Shown here piece after piece: positions 1 through 8,498 of a DNA stretch of 24,383 nucleotides (within the stretch, counting starts at the first letter, position 1; every line of letters begins with the position of its first letter). Under the pieces are notes generated by a model. That model did not search any database, was not told where the DNA came from, and was given only the letters and a program-made list of their open reading frames with translations. Position numbers and translations under genes: made by a program. The stretch is from CAZCZY01 sp964503525 (GTDB taxonomy: Bacteria; Patescibacteriota; JAUYIX01), in contig CAZCZY010000079.1 in assembly GCA_964503525.1 (NCBI GenBank), positions 1-24,383 of the forward strand, written 5' to 3'.

Positions 1-2
1 CA

Positions 3-266
3 ACCCTGGCTAACTATTTTTTCCCAAACCCCGGGACCGTCACATTTGCAACCGGCACAAACTTTCCTGACGCGCTCGTGGCTGGAGCGCATGCCGGTTC
101 GCCTCAAGTGTCGGGGCCGATTATTTTGGTAAAACCTACGGAAGTCGTGAGCGAAGTCAAAACATATTTGTCCAATAATTTGACCTCAATTATGAACGGC
201 TTTGTGTACGGTGGTGCTGCCGCCATATCAGAAGCCGTCAAAGGCCAGCTCGAGTCGCTGCTATAG
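3..266 (+). CDS. C-terminal part of a cell-wall-binding repeat 2 (CWB2) protein, 5' partial
   Basis: The reading frame is open from the window edge and ends at TAG. The residues preserve the second half of a CWB2 unit: an ATGTNFPDALVAG stretch, then a GPIILV strand, a VKTYL helix and a YGGAAAIS turn, which is the order seen in PF04122 repeats. CWB2 repeats usually come in threes and bind secondary wall polymers non-covalently, so the whole protein is probably a surface protein whose last repeat lies here. The protein ends soon after the repeat with no membrane anchor or sortase signal. An internal GTG at 78 is not a real start because the conserved motif begins before it. No terminator is visible between this gene and the next. 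Confidence 0.75.
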   Translation, partial: TLANYFFPNPGTVTFATGTNFPDALVAGAHAGSPQVSGPIILVKPTEVVSEVKTYLSNNLTSIMNGFVYGGAAAISEAVKGQLESLL

Positions 267-317
267 CGCCGCTGGCACGAACTAGATTCGCCCAGCCAGA
301 TGAGCTAGGTTGTGCGG

Positions 318-1868
318 ATGGGGTTTTATAAATTAGTCGCGTTTGTCGGTGGAATGGTCGTGCTGGCGGTCGAAATTACGGCGTTTAGAATTGTCGCGCC
401 GTATTTTGGTAATTCGATTTTTATTACTACTAATTTACTGGGCGTAATTTTGGCGGCCTTGGCGCTCGGATATTGGCTCGGTGGGCGCGCGGCCGACAAG
501 CGGCCGCGGCCCGAACCGCTCTACGTGCTGATGATCGGCACCGCCTTCATAACGGCAATAATTCCATTTGCTGCCCCGATACTGTTACAAATTCTTCGTT
601 CGTTTATTACGGATGTAAACGGCACATTAATCATTTTGAGTTTAGCGGGAAGTGCGATCTTATTCTTTCTCCCATTTGTCTTGCTCGGTATGATTAGTCC
701 GTGGCTGATCCGTCTCGCGACGCGCAATCTTGGTGTGGCGGGACGAACAGCCGGCAGCTTGTTTGCCTGGTCGACGCTCGGCAGTTTGCTTGGAACTTTT
801 TTGCCAACACTTATTACAGTGCCACTCATTGGCACCAAAAGAACGATATTACTTTTTTCTGCAATGTTGGCGTTGGTCGCGGCTGTCGGCTTAGTCAAAG
901 CACGCTGGTTTATCCCCGCACTCGTGATTGCAAGTTTACTATTTGTCGTCCAACCAAAATATTTTGCCGCGGCTGCTAATGTTGTAGAGGAGCGAGAGAG
1001 CGCCATGGAATATTTACGTGTTATTTCGGATGGCAATGGTGCGGTGCATCTGGAACAAGACGAAGGCTTTGGTATCCACTCGGTGTACGATCCGGCTACA
1101 TTCCTCACCGGAATGTATTTTGAGTGGGTTATGCTTGGCCCAGCGTTGCGAAAGACTCCGGCCGAGGCCGCTCAAATCGCACCAGGAAATGGTGTTCCAG
1201 AAAATTTAGACGTCGGAATTGTTGGACTGGCGGGAGGTACCACTGCGCGCCAATTTATTCACTATTTTTCTAACACACACGTGACCGGCGCCGAACTTGA
1301 CCCCGAGACTGTGGAGTTAGCGCGAAAGTATTTTGGGCTCGGAGAAGTACCACCCGAGCAATTAACTATTGTGCCTCAAGACGGCCGCGTATGGCTCTCC
1401 GGGACATCAGAAAATTTCGACACTATTCTCGTCGACGCATTTAGGCAATTGTATATTCCTCCTCACTTGTCTTCGCGCGAGTTTTTTACGGAGGTGCAGG
1501 GGCATCTCAAGCCAGGTGGTATTGCGATCGTCAATTTAAATGCCATTGACACTGACTCAATTGTATATAGAAAAATGGCGGCGACGATTCGCGATGTGTT
1601 TCCTAATGTTTTGGCGGTAGCGATTCCAAATTCATACAACTATCTTTTCTTTGCCAGTAACGAACCGCTCAACACAGACGCACTTGCCGAGCGCATGCCA
1701 ACAGAACTCCGCGATCTTGCAGAAAAATTTACCGACAGCTCATTTTCCATTGAACGCACCAGCGAACCGCGTCTCGTTGCTACCGACGATCGACCATTAG
1801 TAGAAAGTTTGTACGACTTTATGATCGCGCGATGGTTGTTCAAGAGCGGATCGCAAGTGTCAATTTAG
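318..1868 (+). CDS. Membrane-fused spermidine synthase-like protein
   Basis: This is a protein of about 516 residues in two parts. Residues 1-215 are very hydrophobic and carry roughly six or seven membrane segments. The rest is a Rossmann-type methyltransferase/aminopropyltransferase fold, with the SAM-binding strand VGIVGLAGGTTA near 299, an acidic residue in AELD near 327-328, and an LVDAF strand near 371-375 where spermidine synthases have their catalytic-loop Asp. Fused membrane spermidine synthases of this layout are widespread, but their substrate is mostly unknown, so polyamine synthesis is only a guess. I chose ATG 318 because AGG at 307-309 lies 8 nt upstream; GTG 312 in the same frame is the alternative. 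The stop is TAG. Confidence 0.75.
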   Translation: MGFYKLVAFVGGMVVLAVEITAFRIVAPYFGNSIFITTNLLGVILAALALGYWLGGRAADKRPRPEPLYVLMIGTAFITAIIPFAAPILLQILRSFITDVNGTLIILSLAGSAILFFLPFVLLGMISPWLIRLATRNLGVAGRTAGSLFAWSTLGSLLGTFLPTLITVPLIGTKRTILLFSAMLALVAAVGLVKARWFIPALVIASLLFVVQPKYFAAAANVVEERESAMEYLRVISDGNGAVHLEQDEGFGIHSVYDPATFLTGMYFEWVMLGPALRKTPAEAAQIAPGNGVPENLDVGIVGLAGGTTARQFIHYFSNTHVTGAELDPETVELARKYFGLGEVPPEQLTIVPQDGRVWLSGTSENFDTILVDAFRQLYIPPHLSSREFFTEVQGHLKPGGIAIVNLNAIDTDSIVYRKMAATIRDVFPNVLAVAIPNSYNYLFFASNEPLNTDALAERMPTELRDLAEKFTDSSFSIERTSEPRLVATDDRPLVESLYDFMIARWLFKSGSQVSI

Positions 1869-1891
1869 TGAAGTACATTTGTAAACCGCAT

Positions 1892-1921
1892 TTGACTAAC
1901 CACATAAAAACTCTTTAGGAT
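1892..1921 (+). promoter_or_regulatory. Predicted leaderless promoter of uppS
   Basis: TTGACT at 1892-1897, an 18-bp spacer, and TAGGAT at 1916-1921 form a sigma70-type promoter. Seven bases separate the -10 from ATG 1929, so transcription would begin at or next to the start codon. Confidence 0.5.
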
Positions 1922-1928
1922 GTCGCGC

Positions 1929-2663
1929 ATGTCTAAAGTTGCTGCGTCAAAAAGTGCTGCGTCAAAAATTCTTTCGCTCGGACGGGTTCCAAAACATATC
2001 GGAATTGTTATGGACGGTAATCGTCGCTGGGCACGTGAACGCGGACTAACCGACTTTGAGGGGCACGAGGCTGGAATGGAAAATGTTCGTCGCATAATCG
2101 ACAAGGCACAAGAAATGGGCGTAACCAATGTAACCTTGTATGCGTTTTCTACTGAAAATTGGCGCAGGACAAAAAAAGAAATCCGCAACATCTTTCGGTT
2201 GATGCTCAAGTTTATCGTCAAGGAGCGCGTGCATATCCTTAAAAATAATATTCGTTTTCGCACTATCGGCGATGTCAAACGTCTGCCCGTCAATTTACGT
2301 ACTGCAATCCGCGAACTTATGCGTGTCAGTGCCCGCAACAACAAATTTATCCTTAACATTGCGCTTGACTATAGTGGACGGTCTGAGATTGTTCGTGCCG
2401 TGCGACACTTGGTCAAGAAAGGCGCACGCGCAATGCAAATTACTGAAGAGCAAATTGCTGAACACCTCGATACAGCCGGACAAGTTGACCCTGATCTCAT
2501 TATCCGGACCGGCGGCGAACAACGCTTATCAAATTTCTTATTGTGGCAGGGAAGTTATAGCGAACTTTATTTTAGCCCGCGCATGTGGCCAGAGTTTTCT
2601 GACGCCGACTTTGAAGAGGCGATTAAAGAATATCAGCGACGCGAACGTCGCTTTGGCAAATAG
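1929..2663 (+). CDS. uppS: Undecaprenyl diphosphate synthase (cis-prenyltransferase)
   Basis: UppS condenses isopentenyl diphosphates onto farnesyl diphosphate to make the C55 lipid carrier for peptidoglycan precursors. The signature VMDGNRRWA carries the catalytic Asp (residue 29 from this start), and the C-terminal RTGGEQRLSNFLLWQ and SELYF motifs give the second substrate-binding site and dimer contact. At about 244 residues the length is normal. An in-frame ATG at 1920 is also possible. I prefer 1929 because a promoter -10 overlaps 1920 and would place the transcript start at 1929. The gene stands alone after the spermidine synthase-like gene and converges on a small reverse-strand gene. 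Confidence 0.93.
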   Translation: MSKVAASKSAASKILSLGRVPKHIGIVMDGNRRWARERGLTDFEGHEAGMENVRRIIDKAQEMGVTNVTLYAFSTENWRRTKKEIRNIFRLMLKFIVKERVHILKNNIRFRTIGDVKRLPVNLRTAIRELMRVSARNNKFILNIALDYSGRSEIVRAVRHLVKKGARAMQITEEQIAEHLDTAGQVDPDLIIRTGGEQRLSNFLLWQGSYSELYFSPRMWPEFSDADFEEAIKEYQRRERRFGK

Positions 2664-2692
2664 ACAACTGGCGAAGCATATCGAGCATTGGC

Positions 2693-2971
2693 CTAGTGTT
2701 TGTGTCTATCGCGCGGCTTTGGGTTTGCAGTAAGGCTAGCCTCCGCGTCGATCGCACGTACATACTCAGTGTCGGGCTGTTTACTTCGCAGTAAAAAAAA
2801 CCGTCGATAAAACAAGAGTGTTGTGACGGCCATCACCCCGAGTAATATTGCCGCAACGACAAATGGAGACACGGTGAACGGTGCATCGCTAAGGGCTGGT
2901 TCGGTCGAGGGGATGCTGGTGAGCGGCAAAAGTGATTCGTCGTGCACCGGTGGGAGGGGACTTTGTGCCAT
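2693..2971 (-). CDS. Small single-pass membrane protein, unknown function
   Basis: This 92-residue reading frame fills the gap between uppS and mltG on the reverse strand. It has a Pro/Ser-rich N-terminal part, one clear membrane segment (FVVAAILLGVMAVTTLLFY), then a basic RR...R cluster and a polar tail, so the N-terminus is predicted outside. I do not recognise the family. The frame continues upstream to an ATG at 3013, giving 106 residues, and the start is not settled; neither candidate has an SD site. It is transcribed divergently from mltG, sharing an AT-rich 20-bp region. The membrane segment argues for a real gene, but its small size keeps confidence moderate. Confidence 0.5.
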   Translation of the reverse strand: MAQSPLPPVHDESLLPLTSIPSTEPALSDAPFTVSPFVVAAILLGVMAVTTLLFYRRFFLLRSKQPDTEYVRAIDAEASLTANPKPRDRHKH

Positions 2972-3033
2972 GTGTGTTGGTTTAGTGGTCCGCAACGCTA
3001 GCACTTTAATCATTTATTAGCAATAATTGTGCA

Positions 3034-4086
3034 ATGAGCTTGGAATCCGCACGACCAGTAGAAACATTCCGCCCACGACGACGATATTTGGGAAAAACTA
3101 TTGCCGCCCTGCTGGCACTGTTTTTTCTGCTGGCCCTCGTCGTCGGCTTTATTTTATGGCGCTCCGCCTATGCAGCTAAGGATTCTAGCGCAACAGTACA
3201 GGCCATCACGATAGAGAGTGGCACTGGCACAGAAGATATTGCACGCCTTTTAACCGAACAAGGGCTAGTTTCTAGTGAGCGTGTGTTTAAAATCGCAGTG
3301 GTACTAACTGGTTCGCGTGGAAAATTGCAAGCCGGCATATACGAACTCTCAGCAGCCATGTCACCGGCAAAAATCGCGGGTATATTAGTGACCGGCGCCA
3401 CCAAAGAAAGACGGGTGACCATTCCGGAGGGTTTGCGACTAGACGAAGTGGCGCAACTACTAGAAAAAAATAGTATTGTCAGCGCAAAAGAATTTGTTGA
3501 GGCAACACAAGAAAACTTTGATTTTGCATTTTTAAAGTCAAAACCAGCAGTGGCCGATCTAGAAGGATTTTTATTTCCTGACACGTACACCTTTAGGGAT
3601 GGCGTTAGCGCCCATGATGTGGTTGGGACCATGCTTTCCAATTTTGACCAGCGCATCAGCGCTTTGCTACCACAAATAGAAGCGAGTAAGCGCAGCCTGT
3701 TCGAGATAGTCACACTGGCCTCTATCGTTGAGGGAGAAGTTCCCAGTGACGAAGATCGCAAAGTCGTCGCAGGAGTATTTTTCAATCGACTCGCAGAAGA
3801 CATGTTGCTGCAGGCAGATTCCACGCTGGCGTACATTCTCAAACAAGACCGCATTGATTTTTCTACCGAGGATACAAAAATCGATAGTCCCTACAACACC
3901 TATAAAAGTTTGGGATTACCACCGGGTCCAATCAACTCACCCGGATTGTCTTCTTTGCGGGCAGTCCTAGCCCCAGCAGATACAGAATTCTTTTATTTTG
4001 TTAGCGACCCAGACACCGGCGAGACTGTCTTTGCCAAAACACTCGACGAACATAACGCCAACGTAAAAAGAGTTTTAGGCGATTAA
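3034..4086 (+). CDS. mltG: Endolytic murein transglycosylase MltG (YceG family)
   Basis: MltG cleaves nascent glycan strands at the membrane and is thought to end chain elongation. The 350-residue protein has an Arg-rich cytoplasmic N-terminus, a membrane helix at about 22-44, a LysM-like region, and the catalytic domain. Visible signatures are EGFLFPDTY (177-185), LASIVEGE with the expected catalytic Glu at 233, FFNRL (249-253), and SPYNTY...GLPPGPINSPG (285-304). There is no SD. An AATAAT hexamer at 3022-3027 lies 6 nt before the ATG, so this gene may also be leaderless. The L10 operon follows. Confidence 0.93.
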   Translation: MSLESARPVETFRPRRRYLGKTIAALLALFFLLALVVGFILWRSAYAAKDSSATVQAITIESGTGTEDIARLLTEQGLVSSERVFKIAVVLTGSRGKLQAGIYELSAAMSPAKIAGILVTGATKERRVTIPEGLRLDEVAQLLEKNSIVSAKEFVEATQENFDFAFLKSKPAVADLEGFLFPDTYTFRDGVSAHDVVGTMLSNFDQRISALLPQIEASKRSLFEIVTLASIVEGEVPSDEDRKVVAGVFFNRLAEDMLLQADSTLAYILKQDRIDFSTEDTKIDSPYNTYKSLGLPPGPINSPGLSSLRAVLAPADTEFFYFVSDPDTGETVFAKTLDEHNANVKRVLGD

Positions 4087-4121
4087 GTTTGCTCACAAAT
4101 TACGCAAGTCCAGGATTAAAT

Positions 4122-4150
4122 TTGACGGTGCAAAATTGCTTTGATAGTCT
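4122..4150 (+). promoter_or_regulatory. Promoter of the rplJ-rplL operon
   Basis: TTGACG at 4122-4127, a 17-bp spacer and TAGTCT at 4145-4150 preceded by an extended -10 TGA. Transcription would start near 4157, a few bases before the L10 leader fold. Confidence 0.55.
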
Positions 4151-4163
4151 GCTAATCACGTTT

Positions 4164-4265
4164 CCAAAGACCCCGGGCGGCCTTGGCTGAAAAGCCAATG
4201 CCTTAATCACCCGGCGAGGGGACAAACCAGGTGCCGTCATGCGCCTTTGAGCTAGAGGTCTTTGG
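4164..4265 (+). promoter_or_regulatory. Ribosomal protein L10 leader RNA
   Basis: The segment ahead of rplJ folds as an L10 leader (Rfam L10_leader type), the mRNA site where the L10-L12 complex represses its own translation. A perfect 9-bp closing helix pairs CCAAAGACC (4164-4172) with GGTCTTTGG (4257-4265). Inside it are a CCGGG/CCCGG helix, a TTGGCTGAAAAGCCAA hairpin and a GACAAACCAGGTGCCG stretch, arranged around a multibranch junction that resembles the known kink-turn region. The rplJ ATG lies 29 nt downstream without an SD. Confidence 0.8.
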
Positions 4266-4294
4266 TTCGTACAGAACCATTTTTTATTTTACCT

Positions 4295-4816
4295 ATGCCA
4301 ATCACAAAACAAGCCAAGCAAGATCTAGTTGCGAGCCTCACGACAGAGGTATCGGCTGCAAAAGAGCAGGTGTTGGTAGGCTATAAGGGCCTGACCGTTG
4401 CAGACATGCAGGAGCTCCGAAAAAAACTTCGCGAGGAGGGGATGAGTCTCAGAGTTGTTAAGACAACGCTACTTAATCGCGTTTTTGCGGATGCCAAGAT
4501 TGACGGACTGGATGCCAAGGCGATCAAAAAGCCTGTGGCCTTAGTTATCGGAAATGACGAAGTCATGCCAGCAAAAATTTTGGTTGAGTTTGGTAGGACT
4601 CACAAACAATTGGAGATTTTGTCTGGTGCCCTTGATAAAAAAGCGATCAGCAAAGATATGATCAACTCGTTGGCAAGTCTCCCGGGTCGTCAAGACATGC
4701 TGGGCATTCTGGTTGGAACTTTTGCTGCACCGATGTCTAGTTTTGTTCGGGTATTAAGTGGCGTACCGCGGTCTCTGGTGCAAGTGTTATCGCAGATTTC
4801 TAAATCCAAAGCGTAA
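4295..4816 (+). CDS. rplJ: 50S ribosomal protein L10
   Basis: L10 anchors L7/L12 dimers to the 23S rRNA at the base of the ribosomal stalk. The 173-residue protein begins MPITKQAKQDLVASL and has the typical VGYKGLTVADMQELRKKLRE and VVKTTLLNR segments, followed by a C-terminal helix that would bind L12. An upstream in-frame TTG at 4262 lies inside the L10 leader and is not a plausible start, so ATG 4295 is used. There is no SD. The gene forms an operon with rplL. The usual upstream partners rplK and rplA are not present here. Confidence 0.95.
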   Translation: MPITKQAKQDLVASLTTEVSAAKEQVLVGYKGLTVADMQELRKKLREEGMSLRVVKTTLLNRVFADAKIDGLDAKAIKKPVALVIGNDEVMPAKILVEFGRTHKQLEILSGALDKKAISKDMINSLASLPGRQDMLGILVGTFAAPMSSFVRVLSGVPRSLVQVLSQISKSKA

Positions 4817-4882
4817 TAATGTGGCGCCATTGCGCGGCAACCTGATCTTGTTAATAAATAATTAATCAACCAAGAAAACATC

Positions 4883-5356
4883 ATGGCAGACGAAGTAAAA
4901 ACAACCGCAGCCCCAGCAGCAGCACCCGCATCCGCCGCTAAGCCGGCCAGCGAAGCTAAAGCAGACAAGAAAGTCGAAGTACCGGCAAAGTTTAAGCCGC
5001 TCGTTGAGCAAATCGAAAAAATGAGCGTGCTCGAAATGTCCGAGCTCGTAAAAGTGTTGGAAGATAAGTTCGGCGTTTCAGCAGCCGCGCCGGTCGCGAT
5101 GGCAGCTATGCCAGGTGCCGCAGGCGCAGCAGCAGTGGAGGAAAAGACCGAGTTCAACGTTGAGCTCTTGGAAGCCGGAGCGCAAAAGATTCAGGTTATT
5201 AAAGTGGTTCGCGAAGTAACGGGCAAGGGTCTTAAGGACGCGAAGGATATGGTCGATGCTGCTCCTAAGGTAATCAAAGAGAATGCCAAAAAAGAGGAAG
5301 CTGAAGAAATCAAGAAGAAGCTTGAGGCAGCTGGTGCCAAGGCCGTTCTCAAATAG
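4883..5356 (+). CDS. rplL: 50S ribosomal protein L7/L12 with a long Ala/Lys N-terminal extension
   Basis: L7/L12 forms the mobile stalk that recruits translation GTPases. The dimerisation domain (LVEQIEKMSVLEMSELVKVLEDKFG), the Ala/Pro/Met-rich hinge and the C-terminal factor-binding domain (EKTEFNVEL to the final AAGAKAVLK) are all intact. The protein is 157 residues, against about 120-130 in most bacteria, because about 35 residues rich in Ala, Pro and Lys precede the dimerisation domain. The ATG at 4883 is the only good start, with no SD in front of it. The gene lies 66 bp after rplJ and ends at a strong terminator. Confidence 0.95.
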   Translation: MADEVKTTAAPAAAPASAAKPASEAKADKKVEVPAKFKPLVEQIEKMSVLEMSELVKVLEDKFGVSAAAPVAMAAMPGAAGAAAVEEKTEFNVELLEAGAQKIQVIKVVREVTGKGLKDAKDMVDAAPKVIKENAKKEEAEEIKKKLEAAGAKAVLK

Positions 5357-5368
5357 GGTTGTTTCCCA

Positions 5369-5400
5369 AAAAGATCGCCCACAGCCGGGCGATCTTTTTT
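5369..5400 (+). terminator. Intrinsic terminator of the rplJ-rplL operon
   Basis: AAAAGATCGCCC (5369-5380) pairs with GGGCGATCTTTT (5387-5398) around a 6-nt loop and runs into a T-tract. Confidence 0.9.
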
Positions 5401-5425
5401 AATATTTATTTAATGTGACTGTGTC

Positions 5426-5431
5426 TATAAT
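5426..5431 (+). promoter_or_regulatory. Predicted leaderless -10 of the sortase gene
   Basis: A perfect TATAAT sits exactly 7 nt before ATG 5439, only 26 bp after the rplL terminator. No clear -35 is present in the AT-rich sequence upstream. Confidence 0.6.
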
Positions 5432-5438
5432 AGGGCCC

Positions 5439-6203
5439 ATGCAAAAACCTGCCCTGCAATCGGAAGCCAAAAAAAACAAACCCCGTGGGCGACGTATTTG
5501 GCGCTTACTTCTTGAATTTATCGTGGCATTTGCGGTGCTCGGCGTAGCGCTTTACGCAGGAGCAAACTTTGGCGCTCTCAAAAGCAAGGTCGGGTTTTGG
5601 TGGGGTAAACAATTTGGCAGCGACATTTACTTCAAAGAAGAAGTTGCTGGCCTTGGTGCTGCGACGGAGATTATTCCGCCGGATGATCGCATCGTCATTC
5701 CTAAGATTAACGTCAATGTGCCCTTACTATTTCCGGGCTCGTCGGAGACCGAAGCGCTCCTAACCGAGCTCGACCGGGGAGTAATCCATTATCCGGGGAC
5801 GGCGATGCCAGGGGAGCTGGGAAATGTTTTTGTTTCTGGACATTCTTCGCAGTACGCTTGGTCCAATGGGTCGTATAAAAATATATTTTCCTTAATTAAC
5901 GAACTGCAACCAACTGACCCGATCATTGTCTACTATCAGCAAGAAAAATTTATCTATCAGGTAACTGGGCAAAAGATTGTCTCGCCAAATGACTTCTCGG
6001 TACTCGACGAGTCTGGGGGTCACGAACTCTCTCTGATGACCTGTTGGCCGGCAGGGACGCTCGCAAGAAGGCTCGTGGTCACGGCAGAGCTGGTACCGCC
6101 TGATGGAAAGAGCTCATCTGGTACCGGGGATGCTGTCGACAACCTAAAGACCCAACTCGACAAAAGCATCGAGCAGATTAAAGAACTGCCGCCCATACGG
6201 TAG
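5439..6203 (+). CDS. Sortase family transpeptidase
   Basis: Sortases cleave surface proteins at a C-terminal signal and join them to the wall or to each other. The 254-residue protein has a basic N-terminus and one membrane helix (about 22-43), then the sortase beta barrel. The catalytic triad is visible: His135 in VSGHSS, Cys202 in SLMTCWP and Arg210 in TLARRL. The ELSLMTCWP stretch replaces the classical TLTC motif. A polar tail of about 35 residues follows the barrel. Upstream in-frame GTG codons at 5415 and 5421 lie before or within the TATAAT box, so ATG 5439 is chosen. It converges on the next gene with a 12-bp gap. No substrate with a clear sorting signal is seen in the window. Confidence 0.9.
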   Translation: MQKPALQSEAKKNKPRGRRIWRLLLEFIVAFAVLGVALYAGANFGALKSKVGFWWGKQFGSDIYFKEEVAGLGAATEIIPPDDRIVIPKINVNVPLLFPGSSETEALLTELDRGVIHYPGTAMPGELGNVFVSGHSSQYAWSNGSYKNIFSLINELQPTDPIIVYYQQEKFIYQVTGQKIVSPNDFSVLDESGGHELSLMTCWPAGTLARRLVVTAELVPPDGKSSSGTGDAVDNLKTQLDKSIEQIKELPPIR

Positions 6204-6215
6204 CTCATACAGACG

Positions 6216-8330
6216 TTAACTCTGTAGATCGATTTCTAAAACGCTGCTGCCGTTGAGCAGATACGCTTTGCCACCTTTTTCGATCACTGCAAAGTCTCGT
6301 AAGTCGTCAAACTTTTCTGAAGTATATTGCTTCACAAATTCGCCTGATTCTTTTTCGAACTGTAGCAACCGTTTTTTGCTGGGTTCGAGAATAAACATAA
6401 ACGTCATATCTTCACCGGCGACCAGCTTAGTCGGGGCCACAAGGGGATCGAGGACACCGCCCAGTGTAAATTCGCCAAGGGTTCCTTGGGTCATCTTTGT
6501 AATGCTGCCAGTTTTGCCGAGTAGCCACATGTCGCCATCTATTGCGAGGTCAACCATGTCCGCCACAGATGTTTCGTCCAGGATCCAGCTATCGCCTTGA
6601 GAGTATCCAGCCAAGGTGCGTTGGTGCCGCATAACTTTGTTGGAGCTGGGATCCAGTATATAGAGTCGATTACCGTACGACTCCATGGAGATAGGTGTTT
6701 TTGGCTTAAACGAACCACTCACCGTAAGCTCCGAAGTTTTTTTGCCGTCAAAGTTTACGAGGCTATTTTCGTCGGTCAACAACACCACGCGTTTGTCATC
6801 CGTGGCACCGATTACAGGCTCACCCAAATCACGATCAATGGTGGCGGCTTCTGCTTGGTCACCGTTTTGCACATTGACGAGCTGCACCTCACCACCCGCT
6901 GTCCAAACGGCGAGTTGTCCATTAACCAGGGTCAAGCCAACGGCCTCTCCACTGCCGGAGATGGCTGCTAATTCTTTGGGTTCGTCTATTTTTACACTAC
7001 CAGAAAGTTTCTCGTAATCTTGTGCAATTGTCTGGCGCAGCGTGTCTACCTCTGGAGCGAGAGCGGCATCGCTAGCAACATCGCCAAGTAAGCCTTCAGC
7101 CTCCTTAAGAAGATTTAAGCCCTGCGTAAAATCTTTGAAAATAATTGCGGCCGCCGCTTGCTCCTCTAACTGTGTTGCGCGGGTAAATTTATCAACGAGC
7201 ACTTGGCGCTCCTGTTTACTTTGCTGCTGCCCGGTAAATGCAAACAGGCTCACCACAAAAATAAATACCGCCAACAGCGCGAGTCCCGTAAATATTTTTG
7301 CCTTGATTGACATGCGCTTCCACGCCATGAGAAAAGCGCTTTTTATTCTGCCCGACTTTTTTGTAGCGGCCTTGGTGTCACCACGGGGTCCGGGTGCTTT
7401 GTCTGTCGGGGGCACACCAGCAGCGACAGATGGTTTTTTCTTAAATCGACTAAAGAGACCAGTTACCGCTGCAAGATTAAATCGTTTTTTACTTTTTGGT
7501 GCCTGATTTTTGGATGGCGCTATTGTACTCATTACGTCTGCACTCTTACCGTCGCCCGAAACACCACCCTTAGCTTGACTAGGCCGTTTGGCCGGAGTTT
7601 GAGCTACTGGCTCGGCAATTGTTTGTAAATTCTTACTATCAAACCGCAATACAATTGCCGAGCTGGCCAAAGCCGGATCGCGACCAACGCGGTTTTGCAT
7701 TTCACGGGCGGCTTGCTCTGGGCTGTTTGAACGCAACAGTTCGCGTAGGTGTTGCGGGTTGATCACCTCAGTTATTCCGGGCGTGGTCAGCAAGACAATG
7801 TCGCCGTCCTTAAGATCCCCCGAGGCCAGATGTTCAAAGGTTTTCATGGGACTGGCTGCTTTGCTTGCGTCATATAAACCAGCGCTGATCTCGGCTATTT
7901 CATTATCCCGGACAAGATATGCCTTGCCGCGTCCGGTCGCACTGACATGAATCGTTCCGCGCTGAAAAACACCAATGACCCCATGCAATTTTCCGATCCA
8001 ATGGATTTCGCCGCGTGCTGCTAAGTCCGATAAAATCTCATTGGTTTTATGTAAGGCATCCTCAAAATTTTTGGCAGCATCGGACGGATTACCTCGGTAG
8101 TACTCGTGTTGCAAAATCGTCGCGACGGCGTCGCCAAGTTGCGGACTGGTTTTTGCGGAATGATCAATTTGCAGAACTACAAACAGTTCGCCGTAAGGTC
8201 GATTTTTGTTGCTCTGCCCTCTAAAAATATACGTCTCCGCAAAATGGAGACTCGTTTTAGGATTAAATGTGTTGAGGTTGGCGAGATGTAGGGGAGAAGA
8301 GATACGTGGACTCGCGGGCTGTGCGGCCAT
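6216..8330 (-). CDS. Membrane protein with degenerate PP2C-like domain, coiled coil and beta-propeller-like C-terminus
   Basis: This 704-residue protein has three regions. Residues about 20-232 resemble a PP2C/SpoIIE phosphatase fold (GELFVVLQID, then GRGKAYLVRD, then DGDIVLLTTPGITEV and SAIVLRFD). A Lys/Pro/Ala-rich linker leads to a membrane helix at about 345-366. Outside, an Ala/Glu/Leu-rich coiled coil precedes about 250 residues of short beta-rich repeats (LAVWTAGGEVQLV, RLYILDPSS, MWLLGKTG) that look like a propeller. The metal-binding Asp motifs of active PP2C enzymes (DG near the start, SDG in the third motif) are missing, so it may sense rather than dephosphorylate. ATG 8330 is preferred over an in-frame ATG at 8393. 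It is divergent from the wHTH gene. Confidence 0.65.
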   Translation of the reverse strand: MAAQPASPRISSPLHLANLNTFNPKTSLHFAETYIFRGQSNKNRPYGELFVVLQIDHSAKTSPQLGDAVATILQHEYYRGNPSDAAKNFEDALHKTNEILSDLAARGEIHWIGKLHGVIGVFQRGTIHVSATGRGKAYLVRDNEIAEISAGLYDASKAASPMKTFEHLASGDLKDGDIVLLTTPGITEVINPQHLRELLRSNSPEQAAREMQNRVGRDPALASSAIVLRFDSKNLQTIAEPVAQTPAKRPSQAKGGVSGDGKSADVMSTIAPSKNQAPKSKKRFNLAAVTGLFSRFKKKPSVAAGVPPTDKAPGPRGDTKAATKKSGRIKSAFLMAWKRMSIKAKIFTGLALLAVFIFVVSLFAFTGQQQSKQERQVLVDKFTRATQLEEQAAAAIIFKDFTQGLNLLKEAEGLLGDVASDAALAPEVDTLRQTIAQDYEKLSGSVKIDEPKELAAISGSGEAVGLTLVNGQLAVWTAGGEVQLVNVQNGDQAEAATIDRDLGEPVIGATDDKRVVLLTDENSLVNFDGKKTSELTVSGSFKPKTPISMESYGNRLYILDPSSNKVMRHQRTLAGYSQGDSWILDETSVADMVDLAIDGDMWLLGKTGSITKMTQGTLGEFTLGGVLDPLVAPTKLVAGEDMTFMFILEPSKKRLLQFEKESGEFVKQYTSEKFDDLRDFAVIEKGGKAYLLNGSSVLEIDLQS

Positions 8331-8498
8331 AAAGGCTATATGACAAATAAGTGGATTGCGCCAAACCGTACCATCCGGGTACTCGTTTGGCAAGATTCTC
8401 TACTGGCTTGCACCCTTTTGTTGTTCGGCGTAGATTTGGAAAAGAAATTTCCCCCAAGGCTTGAACAACAATCTTATTCAGTATAGTGTAATCCCTCA

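Noticed and set aside
521..1108. Reverse-strand open frame of 195 codons
   Set aside because: It lies wholly inside the spermidine synthase-like gene, has a Ser/Arg/Thr-rich shadow composition and no motif.
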